In this document: piece by piece, positions 42,501-55,962 of the stretch
Layout: each line of letters opens with the position of its first letter
Numbering within the stretch: the stretch's first letter is position 1
DNA from: Trachythela sp. YZ-2020
Lineage: Eukaryota > Cnidaria > Anthozoa > Malacalcyonacea > Clavulariidae
Assembly: GCA_016169945.1 (NCBI GenBank)
Contig: JADLSH010000305.1
Location: forward strand, 1,116,001 to 1,180,000
DNA: 64,000 nt
Direction: 5' to 3'
Made by a program: the position numbers and the translations under genes
Notes under the pieces: generated by a model
What the model was told of the DNA's origin: nothing
Databases searched by the model: none
The model's input: the letters and a program-made list of their open reading frames with translations, nothing else

Positions 42501-45500
42501 GTAAAGGTCTTACAGATTAAAAATAAATCGTGCTCTTGGTCATCTGTTTGGTGTTGGAAGTGGTGGCTGTACAGACTTTCATTCAGGGATTGGAAACGTG
42601 TCTTACGTTAAAGATATTCTTACTGAGACTGTGGTCACTACAAAATTCAATTGTTCAAAATTTGGATCGGATGGCAACCTGGGATGGGTAACTATCATAG
42701 TACACTGTATAAGCACGATTTTTAAAACTTCCTGTCTAAATTAAAAAGATAACTATTTTGTTGTTAAGTTAATAATACTGGTAAAATTCACAAAGCCCCC
42801 ATTTCTATTTTGTAAAGTAAATATAATAATCACATGTCTAATAACAATTGATTAATAGAAGTATCACGCTATTATTTTCCAAAGTATGAAAAGGTTTTTA
42901 GCAACGATTTGGCTTTATTCATGATATTCATATATTATTTTTCAGGGAAGGATGAATTACTGTCTTAGAAATAAATGTCCACAAGGTTATGCATATTTAA
43001 AAGGATTTCCTTTCAGACTTGATAATCATGGATCTTTTAGGTAAACAGAATCGCCATATAAACGCTCGGTACCGCCCATTCTCTCAAACGATAGACTGGC
43101 TTTCGGGCTTTTATTCGTCAGTTTACCCGTAGCAAAGCTGTTAGACTGATTGTTTTGTTGACTTGTTGCACACTTATACATTTTACATGAAAGCGGGGTA
43201 TTTTCTGAATGTTAGACTTCATAATTTGGATAGTATTGAGTGGGTGATCAGAGATTGTGATGGTGTATACCTGAAATGTGCTAGAAGAAATGTGCTAAAA
43301 TTTAAAATGTGCCAGAAGATGTCATGACATTTATCAAATATAATTAGGAAGGTCTTAACTTACACCATGCATATATTACATTTTAAGTTATAGTGCAAGT
43401 TCGCAGTTTTCAGGTGTCACACACGATGCTACAGCCTCTGTTGGTTGCGATGCTCGCAAGGTTTGACAATTTGTTACTTGATTTTGTTTTATCATGTGTT
43501 CCATAAGTTATAAAACCTCTTTTAACATGCCAACAACACCACAGTAGATTTGTTAGGGTCCAATCTTCCCGCTATTGGCTTCATGGTTTATGCACAACAG
43601 ATGCTTTATCTATTCCTAGTTTTGCGATAAGGCTATTTGACCGTTATTCTCTTTTCGCATGATATATATTCTCTTCACCTTCTATTTGGTCACTTTTGTG
43701 CCCTAAACTGCCTCTTTATGCGCACATGGGAACTGTTTTGTTCACCCTAACCTAGATTATACACCTAGATTGCATTACTCGGGTGCGGTAAACTGTAAAC
43801 TACCCATGATGCATGCAGATTTTAAGAGTTATGGACTGAGTTTTGCCAAGTAGTTTACGATAAGTTATTAATTCTTTTACAATGCTTATCTTTAGTGTTG
43901 CGCATGTTTTGGTCCTAAAGGTGGAAGAGGTCATTATTGCAGCAGAAAATGTAAAGCTGTTAATGGTGGAACTGTCCTAACTGGTCAAGTTTACGTCTGG
44001 TATTGGATCAGAACACGAATGCCTGAACGATTGTGGAAAAGATGTATGGAGTTTATGATGAAGACAGAATCTGGGAAATTTGAAACGTATTATATTGATA
44101 GAAATACCGCTACCGCTCATAAGGTACTATGCGTGGAAAATTTTGTGGGAAAAATAGTAATTTTGCCCCAAAAAAACACATAATGGATTGGATGAAATTT
44201 GCATGGAAAATTCAGAATTAGAAAACCATGTAACAGAATATATATTAATACTGAAGAACAGGTGAAAATATAAGAATACAGTGTTGTGGAAGATGTATGG
44301 AGTTTAAGAGGAAGACAGCAGCTGGAAAATTTGAGACGTATTATATTGATAGAAAGACCGGTACTGGAATACCGGAAATTTTTGGTAAAAGAAACAAGTA
44401 ATAGAATTAGATCGGATGAGATTGACATGGAAAATTCAGAATTAGAAAACTATATAACAGAATATATATATGTTATTTACCGGCTTGGAGATCCGTATAG
44501 GGAAATATTTCCCAAGGTCTCAAAAACGGTCCGAGCGCGCCTCATACGGACCGCTCGCGTAGCCAATCAGATTGCAGGAACCCTAGACTATGAATTCGGA
44601 CCGCAAAAAATATATATATTAATACTGAAGAACAAGTGAAAATATAAGAATACAGTAAAGTGAATATGGTTAAGATATCTGCTATCCGACAGCGCTTATT
44701 GAAACCCAAGAGATCATGAAATTTACACAAAAGATTTGTAAGAAATATGAAATTTGTTTTTTATACAGGGCACATGTTCAAAACAATATCAGACATTCTT
44801 GAATGAAGGTGTAAGTATTAATATAATATTTTCATATACTTTTATCTTTTATTTTTCAAACATCATATCTTGGAAGTGACCATATCTGGAAGCTTCGTGC
44901 GAAATTTACTTTCGCCAATTTATGTATAACCTTTAATTTTAACCAACACCTTTATGCAAGATTAACCATCTTTCAGACACTCTTAGTTAAAAACAAAGAA
45001 AGCCTCAACAATCTCCCTCCAGTGCCAGGACTGCTCTCATTTCGTGAAGACAACAAAAAACTTTATGTGAACAAAGGAAATGGATGGGATGCCGTCGGTA
45101 GTGAAAAAGAGGTAAGTGTTGGCGCACGTTTTTCCAGTTATACTCGTTAGTCGAGGTAAGTCGAGGTACTCATATTACGATACGAATACTTTTTGTGCCT
45201 GCACCCTCCTCACCTTTACTTTTGCTTACTAATCGTGAAACATGGGGCGAATTAGCCACATTTCCTCCCTCCAAGATTGAATAATATACGAAATTTTGCC
45301 TCCACTGCATTGCGTTAACTTTATATGACGTCTTTATATTTAAATTGTTTTATGAATGCAAAGTTGCAAAGCCTTGAAGCCAAGTTGAAAAAGATTGAAG
45401 GAAGATTAAATGGTAAGTCCAAGTGTGTCATACTATTATATACGATGAATTGATTTTCAAACCACAGTTTTTATTGCTCAAATCCTCGTGGCAAAAATAT

Positions 45501-46333
45501 AGAAACACAAGACATTAAAGAGTTCTCGGTAAAACCGGAATGGTTGTGTTATGTATGGAATGGTTATGGAAGGAAATAACTGACATTGTTAGTTGAATGG
45601 CTTGACAAATATCGGTATCAAAGTTTGTGCTATCATTGCCCGTGTGGCTAACATGTGGTATAAATTTAAATATTTTTCTATTTCAGCGAAGTCGGTTTAT
45701 GGTTCAGGCTTAAGCCCAGGTCAGTCTTGTAAATATATTCTAGCAGCAGACAAATTCGCAGTTTCAGGAATTTACTGGATCAAGCTCGCGTCCAAGAAAC
45801 CATTTCAAGTTTACTGTGACATGGAAACTCACGGGGGAGGCTGGACCTTGGTTTACAGCTACACCTTTACAAATTACAACAGTTTTAGCTCAGCAAGCAA
45901 CGCCGTAACCCCCCGTCCAAACTGGCCTGCCAGTCTTGCCAATGTCCCAATCTCAACCACTCCTCCACTCAGTGAGTCATCACTTGGGGCTGTAGACTGG
46001 AATCTTTGGAAGAACATTGGGCAAGAGATAATGATTAAGTCAAATATCAATGATTGGATTGTGTGTCAACCAAATGTTGGAAGTTTGGTCACAGAGAAGC
46101 GCGGATCAATGAATTGTCAGAATATAAAGAACGTGGCAACAGCTTGTAATGGTGTGGCACCAAATAAAGTTTATTGGCAGTCTTACGGACCAGCCCTGTA
46201 TGCTTCCTCGTTCTATTATTACTTTGAAGGAGGCACAGGTAGTAGCTTGCCAACACATGATCCTTGTGGCAGAGATCGCACTAATTACAAGAAAGGAGTT
46301 TCCAACCCTGGCGGACAAATCTATCTTCGCTAG
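39521..46333 (+). CDS. secreted fibrinogen-related protein, paralog 2, 661 aa, 12 exons
   Basis: Exons: 39521-39613, 40533-40653, 41474-41592, 41746-41954, 42507-42687, 42946-43040, 43394-43460, 43896-44123, 44769-44810, 44977-45111, 45364-45412, 45687-46333. The frame is open over 1986 nt. The order of parts is as in paralog 1: signal peptide (MKVSLQPEIFRTSVVVLLLI), Cys module, fibrinogen-like region with YCDTHTDGGGLMLIGMK, Cys-rich segment, trimerization-like segment, short coiled coil and last domain with YCDMETHGGGWTLV. Exons 1-3 clearly differ from paralog 1 but nearly equal paralog 3. The last domain differs from both at clustered positions (YWQSYGPALYASS, FEGGTGSSLPTHD). No defect was seen, so it should be functional. 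Confidence 0.85.
40735..40925. repeat. GC-rich palindromic patch in intron 2 of paralog 2
   Basis: ATACCATGCCCCGGG and CCCCGGGACATGGTAT are inverted copies. TACCCTTCGGGATGAAATAT and its near-inverse follow (ATATTTCATCCCTCAGGGTA). Probably a small fold-back element. In paralog 3 it is interrupted by a 29-bp array. Confidence 0.7.
42040..42490. repeat. ATACC-type pentanucleotide tract, intron 4 of paralog 2
   Basis: Long run of imperfect CCATA/TACCA pentamers ending just before exon 5. Confidence 0.8.
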
Positions 46334-48442
46334 AAGCCAAATCTTTACATTCAGTAGTTTGTTTTATATAACATATACACTTGATATAACGCACAAGTAA
46401 TCACGACATAGATATAGCTTCTTTATATAATCTCTAATTTCTAAGACGATATTATTAATACTGCACGTGAAGCGTTGCTATTATCTGCAACGTAGAAAAA
46501 AACACTTCATAAGAAACAGAAAACATTTAGCATTGGTGTAACTTTATATTAGTAGTTGGGTTGTAATCGGAAAGTAAACTTCAATTTTTTGCAGTTTAAA
46601 TTTATTTGAGTAATCCAGGCACATCCCGCAGCATAAATTTTGATTGGGGGAACTAGTGCAATTTAAATTTTCTAAAGCAATCTTGTATACAGTCGTAAGT
46701 ACATTTAAGGACATTTCCAGTTGAGTAACCTGGCATTGGACTTAGTTGACGTCATATTTATTACTTCCTGACCAATCTTCGTTTCCAGGGCTTCTCGGTC
46801 CCCTAAGCTCCCACATCTACACACTGAAACCAGAGGAACTAGCTAGAATAATGCGATCTATACTGGTAATAGTGCTGGGAACGAACCATATCTGATATTT
46901 TCCAGGCTGGTAGTTCGTATAATGCCGTATTTATGCAAGACTGATCTTTTGTTAAGAGAAAATACGAACGCAAGTCAGTCATCTGAGTAGACAAACTACA
47001 CAGATAAAGTGCGGTCTTGACGTATGATCTGTCGGTGTGCCGCGTTTGTAGACAAAGTTCGACCAGATAGATCATCCTTCTCTACCGTCTACAGATTTTT
47101 TTGTTACTTTGGTCCTGTATACAAACGTAACCAGGATGTATTAATATATATGGAAGCTATTTCTGTTGTAAATATATCAAGCTAGGAATAGCCTTCATTT
47201 AGGCCTCACTCAAATTCTACATTATTTTTAGCAACTCAGTAATCTTCAACAAAAGATTGACCTTTGCCTATATGTCACATTTTTGTTCTGCGAAACTTCA
47301 ATATTTATCGTATATGTACACAAAGTATACTTTCTTTCCGCTGAGAATAACTGACAAGTCCTCTTATAAAAAATTTGTTTGGCATTTTGGCCAATATAAA
47401 TATTCAGTTCTTTGTGGCTACAGGTATTGTGCGCTGGAAAAACAAAGCTCTCCACTATAAGTGTACTTCAAAACTGTCAGATTTTAAACAAACCAGTTAT
47501 TTTTGAAATTCGTGTGAAATATTAAAATTTAGTGAATATACTAACTTTGGGTGTCTTTCCATATTATCCCGAAATACGTCACAAGGATTAGTGTTAGGAT
47601 TAATGGTCTGGATTAGGGTTGAGGTTAGGATTAGGGTTAGGATTAAAGTTGGGATTGAGATTAGGTTTGTATTAAAATTCAGGTTGTTAATATGGAAATT
47701 GAGCCCTAATTTAATTTAAATAGAGTGAATTATAAAGTAGACATAGCGGGGAACATCAGCGCATTAGGCTCTTATTGCCACATTGCGCAAGTTAAGAACA
47801 TTTTCCTCCTATTTCAGCAGTGTAGCCGCGGTGTAGGGATCATAATTTGGGAATTTCATTTGAATACCTTCAGTTCTTACTACATAGACATAGTACGAGT
47901 CACTGATCTCATAGTGAGTACGACTATACATGAAAGGGCGGTTATAGGAGCACCGAATTTTTACAGTAGCGACCTAAGCTTACAAAAACAAAAAGCTAAA
48001 TAATTATATGACATATAGCCATAGAGGACAAACATCGGCGCATAGAATGCTTTAAAAAAATCTTTCTTTGGCACTTTGCTTTTTCTTCGTAAGCCAGAAC
48101 CAATCTCATAGCAAACTCTGGCTTTGTTTCTCGCTTATGTTTTGAAATGTCCATGTCCATAGATCCTTTGATATCGAGTTAACTGGTATTGCTAATATCA
48201 ATCGGTCAGGACTATATCAATAAATTAAATTCCTTTGCTTTGGCCTTAGAATTAAGTTAGTGACATTGACAATATGCATATCCATGCCGTGTTTGCTTAT
48301 TTGCTGAAACGGAAGTTTCCAAATCTGTTTTTCGATATCCTCAGAACAATGATATATAGCACGAAAAGGGATAAACTCACTTCATTTAGTCATAGAGATC
48401 CGCAGAAGAAACACTTTGAAAATAAGCCTGGCGAAATTTAAA
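46334..48442. other. 3'UTR of paralog 2 and promoter side of paralog 3
   Basis: Near copy of 37450-39520. No coding exon is supported. The short open frames at 46839-48003 are not conserved between the two copies. Confidence 0.5.
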
Positions 48443-51400
48443 ATGAAAGTTTCTCTACAACCAGAAATTTTTCGTACATCAGTTGTGGTTCTCTTACTGA
48501 TATCCGTGGAATGGTTGACAACTGCAGAGGGAAAGGTATATTTAACTAAAATTTACTGTTAATACAAGCAACAGCTAGCGTATATTATTGGGAAACGTTA
48601 AAAAATGCTCTCATGCAGGAACATTTCTGGCGTGTGTATAGCAATATTAAAGCGCAAAAACGCAGAAAAATGCTTGAAAATATTAAGGTATAATACAATT
48701 ATTTAACGCATTACGTAAACAGTTAGAAAATCGCGCTTTTTGTCCAAAGGTTTAGACAAGTCTGATCTCGGGTCTGATCAAAACATCATTAGTATAACTT
48801 GGCATATGTGATTATTTACCCTGTGCAATTTTGGGTTGGGTATTTGCCCGTATGCTATTTCAGTCTAGTACTATGAAATAATAAAAATATATTGATTCCC
48901 TCTAGCCTGGCGCTTGAGCTAGCTGGATCTGAATTGTATCATTTGTATGCCACGTCATCACTCAATTGTTCGCAATTACGATCCTCAAACATGATATAAG
49001 AAAGGTTTGAGCAATTCACTACGTAGACAAATATATTTCAGTTCTTTTAGGTCTGGATTATTTAGTGTTATATTATTAGTTTTCGCCAAAAATTTTCTCA
49101 CGTGTCCTCGTCGATCATCGCTGTATTAAACTTGCGCTTTATATACGAGACCATTTTCTTACTAACATGTTGGAAAACAAAACATGAATTATGATGAAAC
49201 ACTATGCCAACGCAAGAATGTTTAAGTTAAAATGTTACGAGACAACTTCTGTTCTTAAATACGAAGTTTTGAATTTTTGAATTTGAGTTCGCCCCCGTTG
49301 ACTCAACAGCTCAATTAGTAGAACGTCATGAGCCATGCAGGTTCGCTGAATATACAGGTTTGAATCTGGCTTGAGTGACTTCATGTAAAGAATGTGCAGA
49401 ATGTGCAGAAAACTGGGTGTATTTAAGACTCAGTTGTAATTCTTTAATCATGTTTTGTCAGTTATCTGTTTGCTCCAAAGCGAAAGAAGGGAACCACACT
49501 TTGTATCGCAAGGTTTCAGGAGATGATGGCGTTGTGATTTGCATGAAAAAAGGTGGAAAATATGTGTGGAAATTCCTGGATGGTAAGGTTAGCTAGAATG
49601 TTTGGAATCAACTGGCATATATATATATATTATACCTCACAATAAGTTTGTCCAATCAGAGAACTAGGCTTGTACCACATGACCGTGGTATTTTTCAGCG
49701 AATATACCATGCCCCGGGCAACTTGCACCCTGAGTCGTTTCCCCGGGACATGGTATTCGAGTCGAATACCACGCTTGAGAAATTCGACTTTTGAATACCC
49801 CGCTCAGGGAATTCGACTTTTGAATACCCCGCTCAGGGAATTCGACTTTTGAATACCCCGCTCAGGGAATTCGACTTTTGAATTCCCCGCTCGCACCCAG
49901 TTCGTACAAGGTTCGGTGTAATATATCATTTATATAGACCTTTCACTCGCGCGGGGTATTCCCAAAAATTACCCTTCGGGATGAAATATCCCTCGAGCTT
50001 TGCCCTCGGAATATTTCATCCCTCAGGGTATTTTTTGTGGAAGCAGACTGCGAAATATGCTGAATGAAAGTCATGCTTATATTCAGTTCTTATTGTTCTC
50101 CTCTTCGAGAGTTTTCTTGCTAATTATTTGCAATATCTTCGCTAATGACACAGTTATAGTATTCTACTTTTCTATCGTGCAGGTTCCTATATCTATACAG
50201 GCTACGTAGGTTCCCAACTGTTTGGGTTAAGCAATTTTTCTTCTTTAGATTTCCTGCTTGTCTTAAACAGATGTTACACTAGTTGATTTTACCAGATTAA
50301 GCCAGATGGGTACACAACCTTGCATGGATTCAATTAGAATTAAACTTTATTCTGGTTTAAATTAACCAAGATGTTTTTAGAAATACAATGTAAACATCGT
50401 AAGGGTTTAAAATAGTTTTAAAGCTAAGGTAGAGATTCATAATCCGAACCTAAGACAAGGGAACATCGAGCTCATGTGTTTGATGTGTTTTTATAACAAA
50501 TGTGTGCATCATTTAAAATTTCATTTTTAAACAGTAAGCAAGTTTCATGACTATACTATGCTGTCAATATCTGTCTGTAGGTTCCTCAACACTTGGCGAA
50601 AACTTCAATCCCGCAAAAGATTGCTCCGATATAGTAGACAATCTTCCCGAAGCAAAAGATGGATTCTTTTGGATAAAATACAAGGGAAGACTTTCAAAGG
50701 TACTGGCTACTGCACCTTTTAGATTTTTCAGCTATTAGTATAACGGGTGATTTTCCATCTTCCTACACCAAAATTACGTCACATGTACAAGGATTTCAGT
50801 TAGGATTAGCTTTAAAATTTGCATTTAAGTTGAAGTTGTTAATATGGAAATTGACATAGAACTTATCAATTCCTAGACGTATTGTGATACACATACAGAC
50901 GGCGGAGGTTTAATGTTGATCGGAATGAAGAATAGTCCAGTCACATGGAATGTTCCATCCAATGAGAGTCCTGTAGATCCGTTGGGACCTCCTCATTGGT
51001 CCAGCAGGTTTGGTGACTTCAGCGTACAAGATTTTGCAATTCAAATTTCAACCACAAAGAATTTTAAAGACACGAAGGCTCATTGGTGAGTGAGGTAGCA
51101 TGAAACAGTCTATGGATTCAACGTTGTGAAAAATCAAGTAAAGGGTTTACAGGAAACCAATAGAAGAAAAAAACGCCAATGTCATACCATATCAACTATA
51201 CCATGCTATACCAGTTCATGCTTTACAACGCTATACCATATTGCATAAAATACAATATTGTAAAATATCAAGGGTTTCTAGGGAACTAATAAATGAAGCA
51301 AATCACATCAATGTAATTCCATGCCATACCACATCATGCCATACTAGCAATATCATACCATACCTATTAAACTAACCATGCCATACAATACCAAACCAAA

Positions 51401-54400
51401 CCATACAATACTAGATCATACCATAGCTACCATAGAATAGCATACAATATCATATACTATACTAAACAATACAATGCAATGTCATATATTACCATTCTAC
51501 ATCATACCATACTATACCATACCACGCCATACTATACCATACCATACTATACCATACCACACCACACCAAAGCAAACCAATCCATACCGTTCCATAACAT
51601 ACATACACCATACCATAATTGTTTCTAATCATTTGTATCAAGGTCTTACAGATTAAAAATAAATCGTGCTCTTGGTAATCTGTTTGGTGTTGGAAGTGGT
51701 GGCTGTACAGACTTTCATTCAGGGATTGGAAACGTGTCTTATATTAAAGATATTCTTACTGAGACTGTGGTCACTACAAAATTCAATTGTTCAAAATTTG
51801 GATCGGATGGCAACCTGGGATGGGTAACTATCATAGTACACTGTATAAGCACGATTTTTAAAACTTCCTGTCTAAATTAAAAAGATAACTATTTTGTTGT
51901 TAAGTAAATAATACTGGTAAAATTCACAATGCCCCCATTTCTATTTTGTAAAGTAAATATAATAATCACATGTCTAATAACAATTGATTAATAGAAGTAT
52001 CACGCCATTATTTTCCAAAGCATGAAAACGTTTTTAGCAACGATTTGGCTTTATTCATGATATTCATATATTATTTTTCAGGGAAGGATGAATTACTGTC
52101 TTAGAAACAAATGTCCAAAAGGTTATGCATATTTAAAAGGATTTCCTTTCAGACTTGATAATCATGGATCTTTTAGGTAAACAGAATCGCCATTTAGACG
52201 CTCGGTACCGCCCATTCTCTCAAACGATAGACTGGGTTTCGGGCTTTTATTCGTCAGTTTACCCGTAGCAAAGCTGTTAGACTGATTGTTTTGTTGACTT
52301 GTTGCACACTTATACATTTTACATGAAAGCGGGGTATTTTCTGAATGTTAGACTTCATAATTTGGATAGTATTGAGTGGGTGATCAGAGATTGTGATAGT
52401 GTATACCTGAAATGTGCTAGAAGAAATGTGCTAAAATTTAAAATGTGCTAGAAGTTGTCATCATATTTATGAAATATAATTAGGAAGGTCTTAACTTACA
52501 CCATGTATATATTACATTTTAAGTTATAGTGCAAGTTCGCAGTTTTCAGGTGTCACACACGATGCTACAGCCTCTGTTGGTTGCGATGCTCGCAAGGTTT
52601 GACAATTTGTTACTTGATTTTGTTTTATCATGTGTTCCGTTAGTTATAAAACCTCTTTTAACATGCCAACAACACCACAGTAGATTTGTTAGGGTCCAAT
52701 CTCGCCACCATTAGCTTCATGGTTTATGCATAACAGATGCTTTATCTATTCCTAGTTTTGCGATAAGGCTATTTGATCGTTATTCCCTTTTCGCATGATA
52801 TATATTCTCTTCTAAAACAGGTACCAACTAATTTATCAGAATTAATTAATTTTTCATATTACCCAGACTGCTTAGTTGGTCACCGTCACACCAGAATTTT
52901 TGAAGTCAGAAATTTTAGTGAACTTGGGGTGTCCTTTATAGCAAATTTTGCACTTTAATCTGCCCCCAAATCTCTAATGTATTCTATTCACCTTCCATTT
53001 GGTCACTTTTGTGCCCTAAACTGCATATTTATGCCCACATGGGAACTGTTTTGTTCACCCTAACCTAGATTATACACCTAGATTGCATTTTTCGGGTGCG
53101 GTAAACTGTAAACTACCCTATGGAGATTTTAAGAGTTATGGACTGAGTTTTGCCAAGTAGTTAACGATAAGTTATTAATTATTTTACAATGCTTATCTTT
53201 AGTGTTGCGCATGTTTTGGCCCTAAAGGTGGAAGAGGTCATTATTGCAGAAGAAAATGTAAAGCTGTTAATGGTGGAACTGTCCTAACTGGTCAAGTTTA
53301 CGTCTGGTATTGGATCAGAACACGAATGCCTGAACGATTGTGGAAAAGATGTATGGAGTTTAAGATGAAGACAGAATCTGGGAAATTTGAAACGTATTAT
53401 ATTGATAGAAATACCGCTACCGCTCATAAGGTACTATGCGTGGAAAATTTTGTGCGAAAAAATAGTAATTTTGCCCCAAAAGAACACATAATGGATATAT
53501 AGATTGGATGAAATTTGCACGGAAAATTTAGAATTAGAAAACCATAACAGAATATAGATTTGTACTGAAGAAGAGGTGAAAATATAAGAATACAGTAATT
53601 TAGAAAAGATGTATGGAGTTTAAGAGGAAAACAGCAGCTGGGAAATTTGAGACGTATTATATTGATAAAAATACCGGTACTGGAATACCGGAAATTTTTT
53701 GGTAAAAGAAACAAGTAATAGAATTAGATCGGATGAGATTGACATGGAAAATTCAGAATTAGAAAACTATATAACAGAATATATATATGTTATTTACCGG
53801 CTTGGAGATCCGTATAGGGAAATATTTCCCAATGTCTCAAAAACGGTCCGAGCGCGCCTCATACGGACCGCTCGCGTAGCCAATCAGATTGCAGGAACCC
53901 TAGACTATGAATTCGGACCGCAAAAAAATATATATATTAATACTGAAAAACAAGTGAAAATATAAGAATACAGTAAAGTGAATATGGTTAAGATATCTGC
54001 TATCCGACAGCGCTTATTGAAACCCAAGAGATCATGAAATTTACACAAAAGATTTGTAAGAAATATGAAATTTGTTTTTTATACAGGGCACATGTTCAAA
54101 ACAATATCAGACATTCTTGAATGAAGGTGTAAGTATTAATATAGTATCTTCATATACTTTTATCTTTTATATTTCAAACTATCATATTTTGGAAGTGACC
54201 ATATCTGGAAGCTTCGTGCGAAATTTACTTTCGCCAATTTATGTATAACCTTTAATTTTAACCAACACCTTTATGCAAGAATAACCATTAGCAATTTTTG
54301 ACTCTTTCAGACACTCTTAGTTAAAAACAAAGAAAGCCTCAACAATCTCCCTCCAGTGCCAGGACTGCTCTCATTTCGTGAAGACAACAAACAACTTTAT

Positions 54401-55701
54401 GTGAACAAAGGAAATGGATGGGATGCCGTCGGTAGTGAAAAAGAGGTAAGTATTGGCGCACGTTTTTCAAGTTACTCGTTAGTCGAGGTAAGTCGAGGTA
54501 AGTCGAGGTACTCATGTTATGATACGAATACTTTTTGTGCACCCTCCTCACATTTACTTTTGCTTACTAATCGTGAAACATGGGGCGAATTAGCCACATT
54601 TCCTCCCTCCAAGATTGAATAATATACGAAATTTTGGCTCCAGCACTATGTTAACTTTATATGACGTCTTTATATTTAAATTGTTTTATGAATGCAAAGT
54701 TGCAAAGCCTTGAAGCCAAGTTGAAAAAGATTGAAGGAAGATTAAATGGTAAGTCGATGTGTGTCATACTATTATATACGATGTATTGATTTTCAAACCA
54801 CTATCCGTTATAAATAAACTTGTTTGCAACAGTTTTTATTGCTCAAATCCTCGTGGCAAAAATATGGAAAAACACAAGACATTAAAGAGTTCTCGGTAAA
54901 ACCGGAATGGTTGTGTTATGTATGGAATGGTTATGGAAGGAAATAATTGACATTGTTAGTTTGAATGGCTTGACAAATATCGGTATCAAAGTTTGTGCTA
55001 TCATTGCCCGTGTGGCTAACATGTGGTATAAATTTAAATATTTTTCTATTTCAGCAACGTCGGTTTATGGTTCAGGCTTAAACCCAGGACAGTCTTGTAA
55101 AGATATCCTAGCAGCAAATAAATTCGCAGTTTCAGGAATTTACTGGATCAAGCTCGCGCCCAATAAATCCTTTCAAGTTTACTGCAACATGGAAACTCAC
55201 GGGGGAGGCTGGACCTTGGTTTACAGCTACACCTTTACAAATTACAACAGTTTTGGCTCAATAAACAACGCCGTAACCCCCCGTCCAATCTGGCCTGCCA
55301 GCGGCGCCAATGTCCCAATCTCAACTACTCCTCCACTCAGTGAGTCATCACGTGGGGCTGTAGACTGGAATCTTTGGAAGAACATTGGGCAAGAGATAAT
55401 GATTAAGTCAAATATTAATGATTGGATTGTGTGTCAACCAAATGTTGGAAGTATGGTCACAAAGAAACGAGGGTCAATGAATTGTCAGAATATAAAGAAC
55501 GTGGCAACAGCTTGTAATGGTGTGACACCAAATAGAATTAATTGGCGGTCTTACGGACCAGCCCTGCGTGCTTCCACGTTCTATTATTACTTTGATGGAA
55601 GCACAGGTAATGACTGGCCAACACATGATCCTTGTGGCAGAGATCACACTAATTACAAGAAAGGAGTTTCCAACCCTGGCGGACAAATCTATCTTCGCTA
55701 G
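48443..55701 (+). CDS. secreted fibrinogen-related protein, paralog 3, 661 aa, 12 exons
   Basis: Exons: 48443-48535, 49462-49582, 50581-50699, 50877-51085, 51643-51823, 52082-52176, 52530-52596, 53203-53430, 54087-54128, 54311-54445, 54700-54748, 55055-55701. The frame is open over 1986 nt. The layout equals paralogs 1 and 2. The GGG motif of the last domain reads YCNMETHGGGWTLV, with N replacing the D shared by the others. Differences again cluster late in the domain (INWRSYGPALRAST, FDGSTGNDWPTHD, GRDHTNYKK). AATAAA at 55941 is the probable poly(A) signal. A frame that opens at 54907 is not the true start of the last exon; the acceptor TTTCAG at 55049-55054 is. Confidence 0.85.
49760..49895. 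repeat. 29-bp minisatellite, paralog 3 only
   Basis: ATTCGACTTTTGAATACCCC recurs every 29 bp about four times. It is inserted in the palindromic patch of intron 2 and absent from paralog 2, so it expanded after the duplication. Confidence 0.85.
51180..51630. repeat. ATACC-type pentanucleotide tract, intron 4 of paralog 3
   Basis: Near copy of the tract in paralog 2, with small length differences. Confidence 0.8.
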
Positions 55702-55962
55702 AAGCCAAATCTTTACATTCAGTAGTTTGTTTTAAATAGTACATAATTTTATACACTTGATATAACACACAAGTAATCACGACATAGATATAGCTTCTTT
55801 ATATAATCTATAATTTCTAAGACGATATTATTAATACTGCACGTGAAGCGTTGGTATTATCCACAACGTAGAAAAAAACACTTCATAAGAAATAGATGCA
55901 TTGATGTTAACTATATATTAGTAATCGGGTTGTAATCGGGAAATAAACTTCAATTTTTTGCA

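Larger units (their letters stand above)
37703..46594 (+). repeat. tandem array unit 2 (8.9 kb)
   Basis: Begins GTTTAAATTTATTTGAGTAA and is colinear with unit 3 over its whole length apart from small indels. Holds paralog 2. Confidence 0.9.
46595..55962 (+). repeat. tandem array unit 3 (9.4 kb)
   Basis: Colinear with unit 2. The extra length comes from the 29-bp array in intron 2 (49760-49895) and small insertions such as 52825-52935. Confidence 0.9.
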
